Shown: positions 1-7,954, counted from the stretch's first letter. The stretch is 33,550 nucleotides of DNA from Candidatus Methylomirabilota bacterium (GCA_035764725.1 DASTYT010000009.1:1-33550); one strand, 5' to 3'. Notes: a model not told the origin generated them from the sequence alone. Made by a program: numbers and translations.

Positions 1-627
1 GCTGAACTCGAGGCGCACGACCCCGCGCGCGTAGGGGTCGATCTGGCCGAAGAGCCCCAGCTCGATCGACCGCGGGAAGAAGCGGTTCTCCTCGCCGGGG
101 AAGGTGCCGCCCTGTGCCTTCTCGACGTTCCGCTGCGTGAGCGTGGCAACGAAATCGGCCGAGATGCCGATGTCGAAGAGGAGCTGGCCGGGGCCGCGCC
201 GCTCGGCGAGGGCGAAGGGCTGATGGGGCCGCGCGTAGTCCCCGAGGCTCGGCGCTGGCGCCGCGGGCTGCGTCGCTTGGGCGAGGCCGCCGGGCGGCTG
301 GCTGGCCGAGGCGAGAGCGGGCGTCGGCGGCGGCGGGGCGACGCCCGGCCCCGCCTGCGCCGCGGCTGGGGCCGTGGCCACGGGAGGTGCTGCCGGGGGC
401 GCGGCTGGCGCGGTGGCCACGGGCGGCGCCGGCGCTGTCCCGTCCACGGGCGCCGCGGGCGGCGGCGCGGGGCGTGCCTCGATGGCGAGCAGGCGCTCGG
501 TCACGCTCTGGAGCTGCTTGCGCAGCTGCTCCACCTCGCGGCGGAGCGCCTCCACGTCTTCCGCGAAGGCGGGAACGGAGCCGAGCAGGAAGACAACGAT
601 GAGGCCGGGGACGAAGATGGCGCGCAT
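1..627 (-). CDS. Outer-membrane porin-like protein, C-terminus beyond window
   Basis: The frame starts at ATG 625-627, with a GGAGGG ribosome site about 7 bases upstream, and stays open for 209 codons to the window edge, so the C-terminal part is missing. Residues 1-22 form a signal peptide ending AFA. Residues 23-48 are a short coiled coil of the kind often found near the N-terminus of envelope porins (EDVEALRREVEQLRKQL). A long Ala/Pro-rich linker follows to about residue 130. The last 70 residues (…FDIGISADF…, …RFFPRSIELGLFGQIDPYARG…) resemble the first beta strands of an outer-membrane barrel. It is the last visible gene of the minus-strand operon and lies 51 bases after the rhodanese. 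The substrate cannot be told; a porin or TonB-independent outer-membrane protein is inferred. Confidence 0.7.
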   Translation of the reverse strand, partial: MRAIFVPGLIVVFLLGSVPAFAEDVEALRREVEQLRKQLQSVTERLLAIEARPAPPPAAPVDGTAPAPPVATAPAAPPAAPPVATAPAAAQAGPGVAPPPPTPALASASQPPGGLAQATQPAAPAPSLGDYARPHQPFALAERRGPGQLLFDIGISADFVATLTQRNVEKAQGGTFPGEENRFFPRSIELGLFGQIDPYARGVVRLEFS

Positions 628-678
628 GGGTTTTCCCTCCGATCTGGTCAGAGGGCCCGACGCTAGCCGAGTGACCCC

Positions 679-1092
679 TCATTTGACCAGCGGGTACTGG
701 CTCCGGTACCAGCCGTCGAACCCGTCCTCCAGCACCACGTGATTCTTGTAGCCGAGGTCCGAGAGGAAGCTGTAGACGCCGCCCATCTCCTCGAGCGGGC
801 ACTGGCAGTAGAGGACCACGCGCGCCGCCTTCGGGATCTCGCGGTAGCGGCGCGCCAGGTCGGCCATGGGCAGCGAGATGGCCCCGGGCAGGTGGCCGGC
901 CCGATACTCGGCGGGCTTGCGCATGTCCACCAGCACCACGGGCTCCTTGACGTCGAGCAGCCGCTTCACCGCGTCGGAGCGGAGGGTGGGGAAGGCGGCG
1001 CCCGGCGTGTGGCCCGCGCGCGCGGAAGCGACGAGACCACCGAGCAGAACGAGTAGCGCGAGCACCAGGAGCGCCCCGCGACGACGGGTCAG
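679..1092 (-). CDS. Exported rhodanese-domain protein, apparent CTG start
   Basis: A single rhodanese domain of 137 residues. The N-terminus MTRRRGALLV followed by a Leu/Val-rich stretch ending ASARA is a clear signal peptide, so the domain should act outside the cytoplasm. Core motifs are VVLVDMRKPAEYRAGHLPGAI (about 52-72) and the active loop YCQCPLEE with the likely catalytic Cys96 and a second Cys98; the C-terminal GFDGWYRSQYP is typical of the family. There is no ATG, GTG or TTG that keeps the signal peptide. CTG at 1090-1092 does, it overlaps the upstream TGA as CTGA, and GGAGG lies exactly 7 bases before it. GTG at 1063-1065 is the fallback start but would remove the positive n-region. 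Context is the copper-type operon; the sulfur acceptor is unknown. Confidence 0.85.
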   Translation of the reverse strand: MTRRRGALLVLALLVLLGGLVASARAGHTPGAAFPTLRSDAVKRLLDVKEPVVLVDMRKPAEYRAGHLPGAISLPMADLARRYREIPKAARVVLYCQCPLEEMGGVYSFLSDLGYKNHVVLEDGFDGWYRSQYPLVK

Positions 1093-1466
1093 AGCGTGCC
1101 CTCCTTGCGAAGCTCGGTGATGACCACGTTGGGCGGGACGCCCCGCAGCGTGAACGCCAGCACGTCGCCGACCTTGACGCCGTCGTAGAGCTTCGGGTCC
1201 TGGGCGCGGAAGCCCATGGTCATGGGCGGCATGAAGCCCGCGATGTCCTCGTGGGAGAGCACGATCACGTTGATCTCGGGCACGATGGCGCGCACGACGC
1301 CGCGCGCGCGGAAGACGCGCTCCACGCCGGGCGTCACCGCCTGGCCGCGCAGCTCGGCCAGCTCGCGGCGCGCCTCGCCCAGCGGTCGCCCCCACGCGAG
1401 AAAGCCCATGAGCAGGCCCAGGCCGAGGGCCAGGTTCAGCAGGAGCACCACGCGCCAGAGCCGCAT
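1089..1466 (-). CDS. Membrane-anchored CusF-like copper-binding protein
   Basis: 125 residues. An N-terminal hydrophobic segment (about 5-26, LLLNLALGLGLLMGFLAW) is an anchor or uncleaved signal. A small OB-like domain follows, with HEDIAGFMPPMTMGFRAQDP around residues 72-91, the His/Met pattern of the CusF/periplasmic copper-binding family, and a C-terminal VGDVLAFTLRG…VVITELRK strand pair. Family knowledge suggests periplasmic Cu(I)/Cu(II) binding or delivery. It is translated between the CopD-cytochrome fusion (2-base gap) and the rhodanese (CTGA overlap), so all three are likely made from one message. Metal binding is inferred from motif and context. Confidence 0.8.
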   Translation of the reverse strand: MRLWRVVLLLNLALGLGLLMGFLAWGRPLGEARRELAELRGQAVTPGVERVFRARGVVRAIVPEINVIVLSHEDIAGFMPPMTMGFRAQDPKLYDGVKVGDVLAFTLRGVPPNVVITELRKEGTL

Positions 1467-1468
1467 GG

Positions 1469-3490
1469 CTAGTGGACGTGCTCCGCGGGCGGCGGGGCCG
1501 GCGTCTCGCGATTCAGCGCCTGGATCTCGGCCATCAGCGTGGGGATCTCCGCCCAGGAGGCGCCCGGCTCGCCGGCGATCCAGCGCGCGCGCAGGTAGCC
1601 GGCGCGATCGATGAGGAATTCCATGTGGGCGGGCATGGACGGGTCCGGCTTCATTCCCTCGGGCGAGAGGTTACGCCGGAAGAGCCCATAGGCCTGCGCG
1701 ATCTCTTCCGCGCCCTCGGTCACGACGGGGTAGTAGACAGGGGGATTTCCGCCCAGCCGAGCGATCGGCGCCTCGCCCCGCTGCAGCGGCACCGCGATCA
1801 CCTCGGTGCCCAGCGCCTGGAGCGTCTCGTAGGCGCGGGCCAGCGTCGCCATCCTCGGCGCTGAGCCGGGAAGGCTATAAAGAACGAGGAGTAACGTCTT
1901 CACCCCTCGAAAGTCCTTGAGAGTTCGCGAGGGAGCCGGTCCCACGGCGAACGCGGCGTCCGGCGCGCCGATGCGCGGGCGATTCGGCTCGATCGTCGCG
2001 CTCAGCATGCGGCCCTGCTCGCCACTCGCGAGACCGCGGATGTAGTTGATCAGGTCCCAGCGATCGTCCTCTCCGAGCACCGCGCCGAAGGCGGGCATGC
2101 CGGCGGCGGGGATCCCGTGGGTGAGCCACCAGTACATGTCGCCCGCAGTGTGCTGGGCGGTGTGGGGCGCGGTGAGGTCGGCTGGCTTCTTCGGGAGCCC
2201 CGCGCCGGCCGGCCCGTCGCCCCAGCCGGCAGGTCCGTGGCAGAGCACGCAGTGGCTCCGATAGAGGGCTTCGCCGTGCGCGATCGACGAGACCTGGTAC
2301 GGCACGGTGGTGCGGCGATACGTCGTGGGATAGGCGTCGACGGACAGCGGCGGCAGCGCGACCCAGAGTCCGATCGTGACGAGGGCGACGCCGGCCAGCG
2401 CGGCGAGGGCGCGCGCGCGGGCGAGCAGCACCGCGACGATCAGCCCCAGCACGCCCACGACCGCGATCTGGCCGCCGATCAAGACGCGCGTCCGCACGCC
2501 GGGGAGCGCGGCGGCGGCGTCCCAGGACAGGCGGAACGAGAGCGGCCACCACGGCGCGTCGTGCTTGCCCGGCGGCGTCGCGCCCAGCACCGCCACCACC
2601 ACGAGGATGGCGAGCGCCAGCATCCATTCCGCGGCCACGAAGCGCGCGAGCCGCGCCATGGCGGGACGGCCCACCGTCTCGGCGTCGCCGGGCAGGGCGG
2701 GGACCAGCCGGCTCCGGTTCACCGCGGCGAGCGCGAGGATCGGCACCAGCAGCGTGATCTTCAGGAGGAGCAGCCAGCCGTAGCGGGTGCCGAGCAGCGA
2801 CGGGATGTCGCCGAGCTGCTCCCATGCGTTCCAGAGTCCCGTGGCGACGAGGACGAGCATGGCGAGGAGGGCGATCTTTGAGAAGCGCCGCGCCGCCAGC
2901 ACCGCGTAGGGCCGCGCGTCCGCGCCCCCGGGACTTGAGGCGGCGCGGAGCAGGAGATGCAGCGGGCCGAGCGCGCCCAGCCACGCGCCCGCGGCCACGA
3001 GGTGCAAGAGATCGGCGCCGAGCGCGGCGCCGCCATCGGCTTCGACCGCGGCCGCGTGGCCGGCCCAGGCCAGCGCCCCGGCACCGGCGGCCGCGAGCAG
3101 CCAGCTCTCGCCGCGCAGGGCGGCCCAGTCGGCGGTGGAGTCCTCGCGCTCGCGCGCCCAGAGCAGCGCGGTGAGCAGCAGGAGGACACCGGTGCGCAGC
3201 AGCCACACTGCGCCGTACTGGGTGGCGCCGAGCACGCGTCCCCAGGCGACGGGATCGAGCGCGGCGCCGGGCCGCCCGGCGACGTAGGCGGCGTTCAGCG
3301 CCAGCAGCCCCACCGCGGTGACGAGGGCGACGAGCCCGGCGACGCGCGCCAAGTCCAGCATGCGCCGCTCCCACGCGCGCGCGGTCGGATGGCGCGGCCG
3401 ACCGGCCAGGACGGACAGCGCGAAGACCCCGACGAGGACGAGCGCGGCGAGGAGATGGACCCAGCGCAGGACGGCAGCCGCCCCGCTCAC
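1469..3490 (-). CDS. CopD domain-cytochrome c-thioredoxin-fold fusion protein
   Basis: 673 residues from a GTG start overlapping the previous stop as GTGA. Residues 1-385 are a polytopic membrane region with the CopD copper-resistance layout: WVHLLAALVLVG near the start, HLVAAGAWLGALGPLHLL near 163-180. Residues 400-490 are a class I cytochrome c domain with haem motif CVLCH at 414-418 and probable axial Met465 in GMPAF. Residues 505-665 have the fold pattern of the AhpC/SCO thioredoxin superfamily, but the CxxC/CxxxC region is replaced by YSLPGSAPRM, so no redox Cys remains. A His-containing tail (AEHVH) ends the protein. Copper import or cytochrome-oxidase copper assembly is the likely setting; electron transfer by the haem domain is inferred. 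Confidence 0.85.
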   Translation of the reverse strand: MSGAAAVLRWVHLLAALVLVGVFALSVLAGRPRHPTARAWERRMLDLARVAGLVALVTAVGLLALNAAYVAGRPGAALDPVAWGRVLGATQYGAVWLLRTGVLLLLTALLWAREREDSTADWAALRGESWLLAAAGAGALAWAGHAAAVEADGGAALGADLLHLVAAGAWLGALGPLHLLLRAASSPGGADARPYAVLAARRFSKIALLAMLVLVATGLWNAWEQLGDIPSLLGTRYGWLLLLKITLLVPILALAAVNRSRLVPALPGDAETVGRPAMARLARFVAAEWMLALAILVVVAVLGATPPGKHDAPWWPLSFRLSWDAAAALPGVRTRVLIGGQIAVVGVLGLIVAVLLARARALAALAGVALVTIGLWVALPPLSVDAYPTTYRRTTVPYQVSSIAHGEALYRSHCVLCHGPAGWGDGPAGAGLPKKPADLTAPHTAQHTAGDMYWWLTHGIPAAGMPAFGAVLGEDDRWDLINYIRGLASGEQGRMLSATIEPNRPRIGAPDAAFAVGPAPSRTLKDFRGVKTLLLVLYSLPGSAPRMATLARAYETLQALGTEVIAVPLQRGEAPIARLGGNPPVYYPVVTEGAEEIAQAYGLFRRNLSPEGMKPDPSMPAHMEFLIDRAGYLRARWIAGEPGASWAEIPTLMAEIQALNRETPAPPPAEHVH

Positions 3491-3687
3491 TCGGACCCCT
3501 TCTTCGTCAGCGCCATCACGATGATCACGACGAGCACGCCCGCGGCCAGCGCGACGCCGGCCGAGATGAGGGCGACGGTGAGCGGGCTCATCGGCGCGTC
3601 ACGCAGCGGTCCGCCGTGATCGGCGAGGGCACGGGCCGGCGCGAAGGCGAGGGCGGAGAGGAAGGCGGCGGCGAGGCGGCGCGTCAT
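3487..3687 (-). CDS. Small exported single-span membrane protein
   Basis: 66 residues. A signal peptide (about 1-22, ending ALA) is followed by DHGGPLRDAPMSP and one transmembrane helix (about 34-60) with a short positive tail (TKKGSE). No family recognised. It is first in the minus-strand copper-type operon; its stop overlaps the CopD-fusion start. The ATG is 8-9 bases from a -10-like box, so its message may have almost no leader. Confidence 0.7.
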   Translation of the reverse strand: MTRRLAAAFLSALAFAPARALADHGGPLRDAPMSPLTVALISAGVALAAGVLVVIIVMALTKKGSE

Positions 3688-3696
3688 CGTCCCGCC

Positions 3697-3704
3697 ATTA
3701 TAAT
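3697..3704. promoter_or_regulatory. Palindromic -10-like box between divergent genes
   Basis: ATTATAAT is its own reverse complement and gives TATAAT on both strands, in a 29-base gap between the copper-type operon and the HAD gene. Predicted starts fall near position 3690 (minus) and 3711 (plus), almost at both start codons (3687 and 3717). No convincing -35 box was found on either side. Confidence 0.5.
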
Positions 3705-3716
3705 GAAGCCGCTCGC

Positions 3717-4424
3717 ATGGCCACCGCTTGCCCTCGCCCGCGCGCGGCGCTGTTCGACGCCGGGAACACGCTGATCCGGATGGACTACGGCGCCATTGCC
3801 GCCGCCCTCTCCGCCTACGGCGTGGTCGTGGATCCAGGCACGGTCGAGGACGCCGAGCTGCGCGCCCGCGTCCGCCTCGACCCGTATCTGGCGCCCGGTG
3901 CCTCGACGGAGAGCGTCGGCACCCACGACCGCTACCTCCGCTATGTGCTCGAGCATCTCGGGGTCACCGCCGCCGCCACGGTGGAGGCGATGGAAGGCTG
4001 GCGTCGCGGTTACAACGCGCCCACCGGCCTCTGGATCCTCGCCGACCCCGCCGCCGCGCCGGCGCTCGCGCGCGCGAAGGCGGCGGGGCTCGTCGTGGGC
4101 GTGATCTCGAACTCGAACGGCATGGTGTCGCGCACGCTCGAGTCGGTGGGGCTCGGGACCTGGATCGATTTCGTGATCGACTCGTCGGTAGTGGGTGTGG
4201 AGAAGCCCGATCCACGCATCTTCTCGATGGCGGTGGAGCGCGCGGGGGTCGCGCCCGGCGAGGCCGCCTACGTGGGCGATCTCTACTCGGTGGACGTGCT
4301 CGGCGCCCGGGCGGCTGGGCTCCAGGGCGTGCTCATCGACCCGCGCGGCTACTGGGGCCCGCGCGACTGTCCCCGCGCTCGCGATGCCGCGCACGCGGTG
4401 CGACTGCTCCTCGGGGACGCCTGA
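3717..4424 (+). CDS. HAD-superfamily hydrolase
   Basis: 235 residues. Motif I is LFDAGNTL (Asp14, with Gly16 where classic phosphatases have a second Asp), motif II VISNSNG (Ser131), motif III Lys163 in EKPDP, motif IV YVGDLYSVD (Asp188, Asp193). The helical cap lies between motifs I and II (about 25-110), so this is a C1-cap, subfamily IA-like protein. The loss of the D+2 acid is shared by a subset of the superfamily and makes an efficient phosphatase role less certain. Substrate unknown. It is divergent from the copper-type operon and 50 bases upstream of the creatininase-family gene, which seems to have its own promoter. Confidence 0.85.
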   Translation: MATACPRPRAALFDAGNTLIRMDYGAIAAALSAYGVVVDPGTVEDAELRARVRLDPYLAPGASTESVGTHDRYLRYVLEHLGVTAAATVEAMEGWRRGYNAPTGLWILADPAAAPALARAKAAGLVVGVISNSNGMVSRTLESVGLGTWIDFVIDSSVVGVEKPDPRIFSMAVERAGVAPGEAAYVGDLYSVDVLGARAAGLQGVLIDPRGYWGPRDCPRARDAAHAVRLLLGDA

Positions 4425-4438
4425 GCGGGCGGGAGTGC

Positions 4439-4468
4439 TTGGTTCAGGCGCGGCCCATCCTGTAGGCT
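4439..4468 (+). promoter_or_regulatory. Putative promoter giving a leaderless message
   Basis: TTGGTT (4439-4444), 18-base spacer, TAGGCT (4463-4468), then six bases to the ATG at 4475. The expected start site falls on or next to the A of ATG. There is no Shine-Dalgarno-like sequence in the remaining bases. Confidence 0.4.
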
Positions 4469-4474
4469 GGTCGC

Positions 4475-5275
4475 ATGCTCGCGCGCGCGTCGCTCTTGTC
4501 CCTGGTGCTGATCGCGACCGCGCCCGCGTTCGCGCAGGTGCCCGATACCGTGCTCCTCGAAGACCTGACGTGGACGGAGCTGCGCGACGCGATCGGCGCC
4601 GGCACGACCACGATTCTCGTGCCCGTGGGCGGGACCGAGCAGAACGGCCCCCACATGGCGCTGGGCAAGCACAACGTGCGGGTGCGCGTGCTGGCGGAGC
4701 GCATCGCGCGGGCCCTGGGCCACACCCTGGTAGCTCCGGTCATCGCCTACGTGCCCGAGGGGCGGATCAATCCGCCCACCGCCCACATGCGCTTTCCGGG
4801 CACGATCAGCGTGCCGGAGGACACGTTCGAGCGGGTGCTCGACGCGGCGGCGCGGAGCTTTCGGCAGCACGGCTTCCGCGACGTCGTGTTCCTGGGCGAT
4901 CACGGCTCCACTCAGGCCGGGCAGCGGGCGGTGGCGGCCCGGCTCAACCGCGAATGGGCGGGCGGGCCGACGCGGGCGCACGCCATCGAAGAGTACTACC
5001 GCGCGAGCCAGATGGAGTTCGCGCACGCGCTGCGGGCCAAGGGCTATAGCGAGGCGGAGATCGGCACGCACGCCGGACTCGCCGACACCGCCCTGATGCT
5101 GGCGCTCGACGCCCGGCTGGTGCGGGCGGACCGGCTGCGCCCGGGCACCGGTGAGGCAGGCGACGGTGTGGAGGGCGACCCGACCCGCGCCACCGTGGAG
5201 CTGGGGCGCGCGGGCGCCGACCTGGTGGTGACCAAGACCGTCGAAGCCGTGAAACGAGCGCTGGCGCGCCGGTAG
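4475..5275 (+). CDS. Exported creatininase-family amidohydrolase
   Basis: 266 residues with a signal peptide cleaved after about residue 20 (APAFA-Q). The creatininase-family core is present: VPVGGTEQNGPHMALGKHN (50-67), a long PEGRINPPTAHMRFPGTISVP segment, LGDHGST (140-145) and THAGLADTALML. Classic members have EQHGPHLPLGTD, and here the second His is Asn57 and the LGTD Asp is replaced by His66, so the metal site differs from creatininase proper. The export signal is also unusual for a family best known from cytoplasmic enzymes. Substrate unknown; a cyclic amide or formamide hydrolase is the family expectation. The beta-propeller gene follows 29 bases downstream. Confidence 0.8.
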   Translation: MLARASLLSLVLIATAPAFAQVPDTVLLEDLTWTELRDAIGAGTTTILVPVGGTEQNGPHMALGKHNVRVRVLAERIARALGHTLVAPVIAYVPEGRINPPTAHMRFPGTISVPEDTFERVLDAAARSFRQHGFRDVVFLGDHGSTQAGQRAVAARLNREWAGGPTRAHAIEEYYRASQMEFAHALRAKGYSEAEIGTHAGLADTALMLALDARLVRADRLRPGTGEAGDGVEGDPTRATVELGRAGADLVVTKTVEAVKRALARR

Positions 5276-5304
5276 TCCCGGCCGCACCGGCAGAGGAGGT
5301 CTGC

Positions 5305-6456
5305 GTGGTCTGGTTCCGTCTCACGTTCTGGGTGGCCCTACTCGCGATGGGCATCGCCGGCCTCGCCGGGCCCGCGCTCGCCATCGACACCGTGCCGGGC
5401 ATGCCGCCGGTGGTGGACCCCGGCAACCTCTACAGCGAGACACGGGCGGGCGCCCTGAGCCCAGCGGTGGCGGGCGCGCTCCCGCGCATCTACGTGCCCA
5501 ACCGCACCTCCAACGACGTGTGGGTGTACGATCCCGCGACGCTCAAGGTCGTGGACAAGTTCAAGGTGGGCATCAATCCGCAGCACGTCGTGCCCTCGTG
5601 GGACCTCAAGACGCTCTGGGTGACCAACAACGCGGAGGGCCGCACGGACGGAAGCCTCACCCCAATCGATCCCCTGACCGGCAAGCCCGGCAAGGCCATC
5701 GCGGTGGACGATCCCTACAACATGTACTTCACCCCCGATGGGAAGTCCGCGATCGTGGTGGCGGAGGCGCTCAAGCGGCTCGACTTCCGCGACCCTCACA
5801 CGATGGCGCTCCAGGGGTCCCTGCCCACGCCGGACTGCGCCGGGATCAACCACGCGGACTTCGCCATTGACGGCAAGTTCGTCATCTTCACCTGCGAGTA
5901 CAAGGGCAGCCTGGTCAAGATCGACCTCGTGAACCGCAAGGTCCTGGGCTATCTCAAGCTCTCCAAGGGACGGATGCCCCAGGACGTGCGCGCCGCGCCC
6001 GACGGCAAGGTGTTTTACGTGGCGGAGCTCCAGTCGGGCGGCATCTTCGTGGTGGACGGCGACGCCTTCAAGGAGGTGGGCTTCATCCCCACCGGCGTGG
6101 GCACGCATGGCCTCTATCCGAGTCGCGACGGCAAGAAGCTCTACGTGATCAATCGCGGCACCGCGCGCGTCTACGGCCCGCCGCGGGGGAAGGGGAGCAT
6201 CGCGGTCCTGGACTTCGCCACCCGCAAGGTGGAGGCGACCTGGATGATCCCGGGCGGCGGCAGCCCGGACATGGGCAATGTCAGCGCCGACGGCAAGCAG
6301 CTCTGGGTGTCGGGGCGCTACGACGACGTGGTGTACGTGGTCGACACCACCAACGGCGAGATCAAGTCACTCCCCGGCGGCAAGGAGCCCCACGGCCTCA
6401 CGGTCTGGCCGCAGCCCGGCCGCTATTCGCTGGGCCACACCGGCAACATGCGCTAG
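5305..6456 (+). CDS. Exported YVTN/YncE-type beta-propeller protein
   Basis: 383 residues from GTG with GAGGAGG seven bases upstream. Residues 1-26 are a signal peptide ending ALA. About seven propeller-like repeats follow, with motifs such as IYVPNRTSNDVWVYDPATLKVVDKF, LWVTNNAEG, YFTPDGKSAIVV, VFYVAELQSGGIFVVDGD, LYVINRG and LWVSGRYDDVVYVVD, the YVTN/lactonase-like pattern. A conserved C-terminal GGKEPHGLTVWPQPGRYSLGHTGNMR closes the chain. Some relatives sit next to quinoprotein or nitrite-reductase systems, but no such partner is present here. Function is probably a periplasmic binding or scaffolding role; no catalytic residues are evident. Confidence 0.8.
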   Translation: MVWFRLTFWVALLAMGIAGLAGPALAIDTVPGMPPVVDPGNLYSETRAGALSPAVAGALPRIYVPNRTSNDVWVYDPATLKVVDKFKVGINPQHVVPSWDLKTLWVTNNAEGRTDGSLTPIDPLTGKPGKAIAVDDPYNMYFTPDGKSAIVVAEALKRLDFRDPHTMALQGSLPTPDCAGINHADFAIDGKFVIFTCEYKGSLVKIDLVNRKVLGYLKLSKGRMPQDVRAAPDGKVFYVAELQSGGIFVVDGDAFKEVGFIPTGVGTHGLYPSRDGKKLYVINRGTARVYGPPRGKGSIAVLDFATRKVEATWMIPGGGSPDMGNVSADGKQLWVSGRYDDVVYVVDTTNGEIKSLPGGKEPHGLTVWPQPGRYSLGHTGNMR

Positions 6457-6467
6457 CGGTGCGTCTT

Positions 6468-6482
6468 ACCCGGTAACCGGGT
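6468..6482. repeat. Short perfect dyad after the propeller gene
   Basis: ACCCGGT-A-ACCGGGT, a 7-bp perfect dyad around one base (or a 5-bp stem with a 5-base loop). It lies 12 bases after the propeller stop with no T-run, so it may be a weak terminator hairpin or a protein-binding palindrome. Confidence 0.35.
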
Positions 6483-6598
6483 GCCGTCGAGGTTCCAGCC
6501 GGTCCGGGCGTGCACGACAAGTCTCTTCGGGGACGCGCCGTTGCGGGTCACCCTCCCGGGGACCCCAGAGGGCATACCGCTTGCTCGGGAAGGGGAGC

Positions 6599-7093
6599 AT
6601 GACGTCTCTTCTCACCAGGATCGGCGCCGGTGTCGTGGGCGGGCTTTACGGTGGGGCGGCCATGACGATTCTGCGGCTGTCGGCCCGGCGTGCCGGGGTC
6701 ATCGACAAGATGGTGCCCGAGCTGATCGAGGAATGGCTGTTGCGCGAGCCGCCGGGCGGGAGCGAGGCCCAGCGGGCCCGCCGGAATGTCGCCCATCAAG
6801 CCCTGCATCTGGCGTACGGCGCCGCCTGGGGCGCGCTGGCCGCGCCCGTCCTCGAGAGGCCGCCGAGGAAGAGCTTTCTCTGGGGCGCGGGGCTCGGCGC
6901 CGCACTCTGGGGGATCGGCATGATGGCCCTCTTGCCCAAGCATCGCGCGTCCGGCCCGGCGGGCTGGCGAGCCACGGGCCCCGCGCAGATGGTCAACGTC
7001 CTCGCGCATCTGCTCTACGGCCTCAGCGTGCAGCTGGCGGCCCGCGAAGTCTGGACCGAAACCCGGGGCGAGCGGCCGCCGCGAGTGGGCTGA
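6599..7093 (+). CDS. Small membrane protein, possibly DUF1440/YagU-like
   Basis: 164 residues from ATG, with GGAAGGGGAG just upstream. Hydrophobic segments lie at about 5-24 (RIGAGVVGGLYGGAAMTILR), 66-82, 95-113 and 130-150. A basic loop (RARRNVAHQALHLAYGAAWG) sits between the first two. Alternation of Gly-rich helices with short loops resembles the YagU/DUF1440 inner-membrane family, which I cannot confirm without a profile search. The upstream stretch 6457-6598 holds only a short palindrome. The role is unknown. Confidence 0.65.
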   Translation: MTSLLTRIGAGVVGGLYGGAAMTILRLSARRAGVIDKMVPELIEEWLLREPPGGSEAQRARRNVAHQALHLAYGAAWGALAAPVLERPPRKSFLWGAGLGAALWGIGMMALLPKHRASGPAGWRATGPAQMVNVLAHLLYGLSVQLAAREVWTETRGERPPRVG

Positions 7094-7188
7094 GCCTACG
7101 CGCGGGGCAGGCCGAATACGTGTGCCCTTCGCGGCTGGCTGCGCAGAGTCTTGCCGGGCGGGAACGGGCTATACCGATCAGTGCGCGG

Positions 7189-7204
7189 CACGCGTCGTCG
7201 CGTG
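7189..7204. repeat. Inverted repeat upstream of lipoprotein gene
   Basis: CACGCG-TCGT-CGCGTG, six perfect base pairs with a four-base centre, ending 20 bases before the putative -35 box of the downstream lipoprotein promoter. It could be an operator; by composition it could also be chance in GC-rich DNA. Confidence 0.25.
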
Positions 7205-7224
7205 TTGCGTCATCGCGTATTCGG

Positions 7225-7254
7225 TTGGGATCCGGACGCGAGATGTCCTAAACT
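7225..7254 (+). promoter_or_regulatory. Putative promoter giving a leaderless message
   Basis: TTGGGA (7225-7230), 18-base spacer, TAAACT (7249-7254), then seven bases to GTG 7262. The predicted start site coincides with the start codon and no ribosome-binding sequence is visible in the gap. Geometry matches the site at 4439-4468. Confidence 0.45.
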
Positions 7255-7261
7255 CCGGCAG

Positions 7262-7954
7262 GTGAATCGCCGCCGGCTCCTCTCTTCGATCGCGTTCGCG
7301 CTGACTCTCGGCGTCGGTCTCGCGGGATGCGGCGCGTCCATCGCATCGCCGTCCACCGCGTCGTCTTCCTCCCCACCGTCGAAGCTCGTCGCCTCCGCTG
7401 ACGTTCCCCTCGCGTCCCCCTTGCCTGGGTCCACCGCGCCCGTGTGGCACGTGGGCGATCAGTGGGCCTTCCACTGGGAGAGTCCGGACGGAGGGGGCGA
7501 CTACACCTGGACGGTGGACCGGCTCGAGCGTGTCGATGGCGTCGAGCACTACGTCGTCCGATCGGGGCCGCGCGAGATCTACTTCCGCGCGACGGATCTC
7601 GCCACCTCGCTCGAGACCCTCTCCGGTCGCGTGGAACGGCGCAACGTCCCCCCGCGTATCGGCTTCTCCTGGCCGCTGAGCCCGGGCGCGATGTGGCGCC
7701 AGCGGTATCTCGAGGAGGGAGACGGGCGTAGCCCCGCCGAGCGCGCCATCGACTGGAGAGTGGAAGGCGAGGAGGAGGTGCGGGTCGAAGGGGGCGCGTT
7801 CCGGGCGCTGCACATCGTCGCGCGCTTCTATCCCACGCCGGACCGTGTGTACGAGATGTGGTACGCGCCGGCCGTCAAGCAGTGGGTGCGCCTGAAGGAA
7901 TTCTTTCCCGCCGGCGTGCGCGAGCGCGAGTTGACCGACTTCGCCCTGCGCTAG
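7262..7954 (+). CDS. Lipoprotein of unknown function
   Basis: 230 residues from GTG: MNRRRLLSSIAFALTLGVGLAGC, a lipoprotein signal with lipobox LAGC, so the mature protein starts at Cys23. A Ser/Pro-rich linker follows to about residue 55. A beta-rich domain then has VWHVGDQWAFHWESPDGGGDYTWTVDRLERVDG, and ends with YEMWYAPAVKQWVRLKEFFPAGVRERELTDFAL; it recalls periplasmic DUF domains that read out as conjugate-binding folds, but no named family is recognised. Its TAG stop shares the bases CTAG with the stop of the convergent phosphomannomutase. A longer frame upstream lacks a signal peptide at its N-terminus and is rejected. Confidence 0.75.
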   Translation: MNRRRLLSSIAFALTLGVGLAGCGASIASPSTASSSSPPSKLVASADVPLASPLPGSTAPVWHVGDQWAFHWESPDGGGDYTWTVDRLERVDGVEHYVVRSGPREIYFRATDLATSLETLSGRVERRNVPPRIGFSWPLSPGAMWRQRYLEEGDGRSPAERAIDWRVEGEEEVRVEGGAFRALHIVARFYPTPDRVYEMWYAPAVKQWVRLKEFFPAGVRERELTDFALR

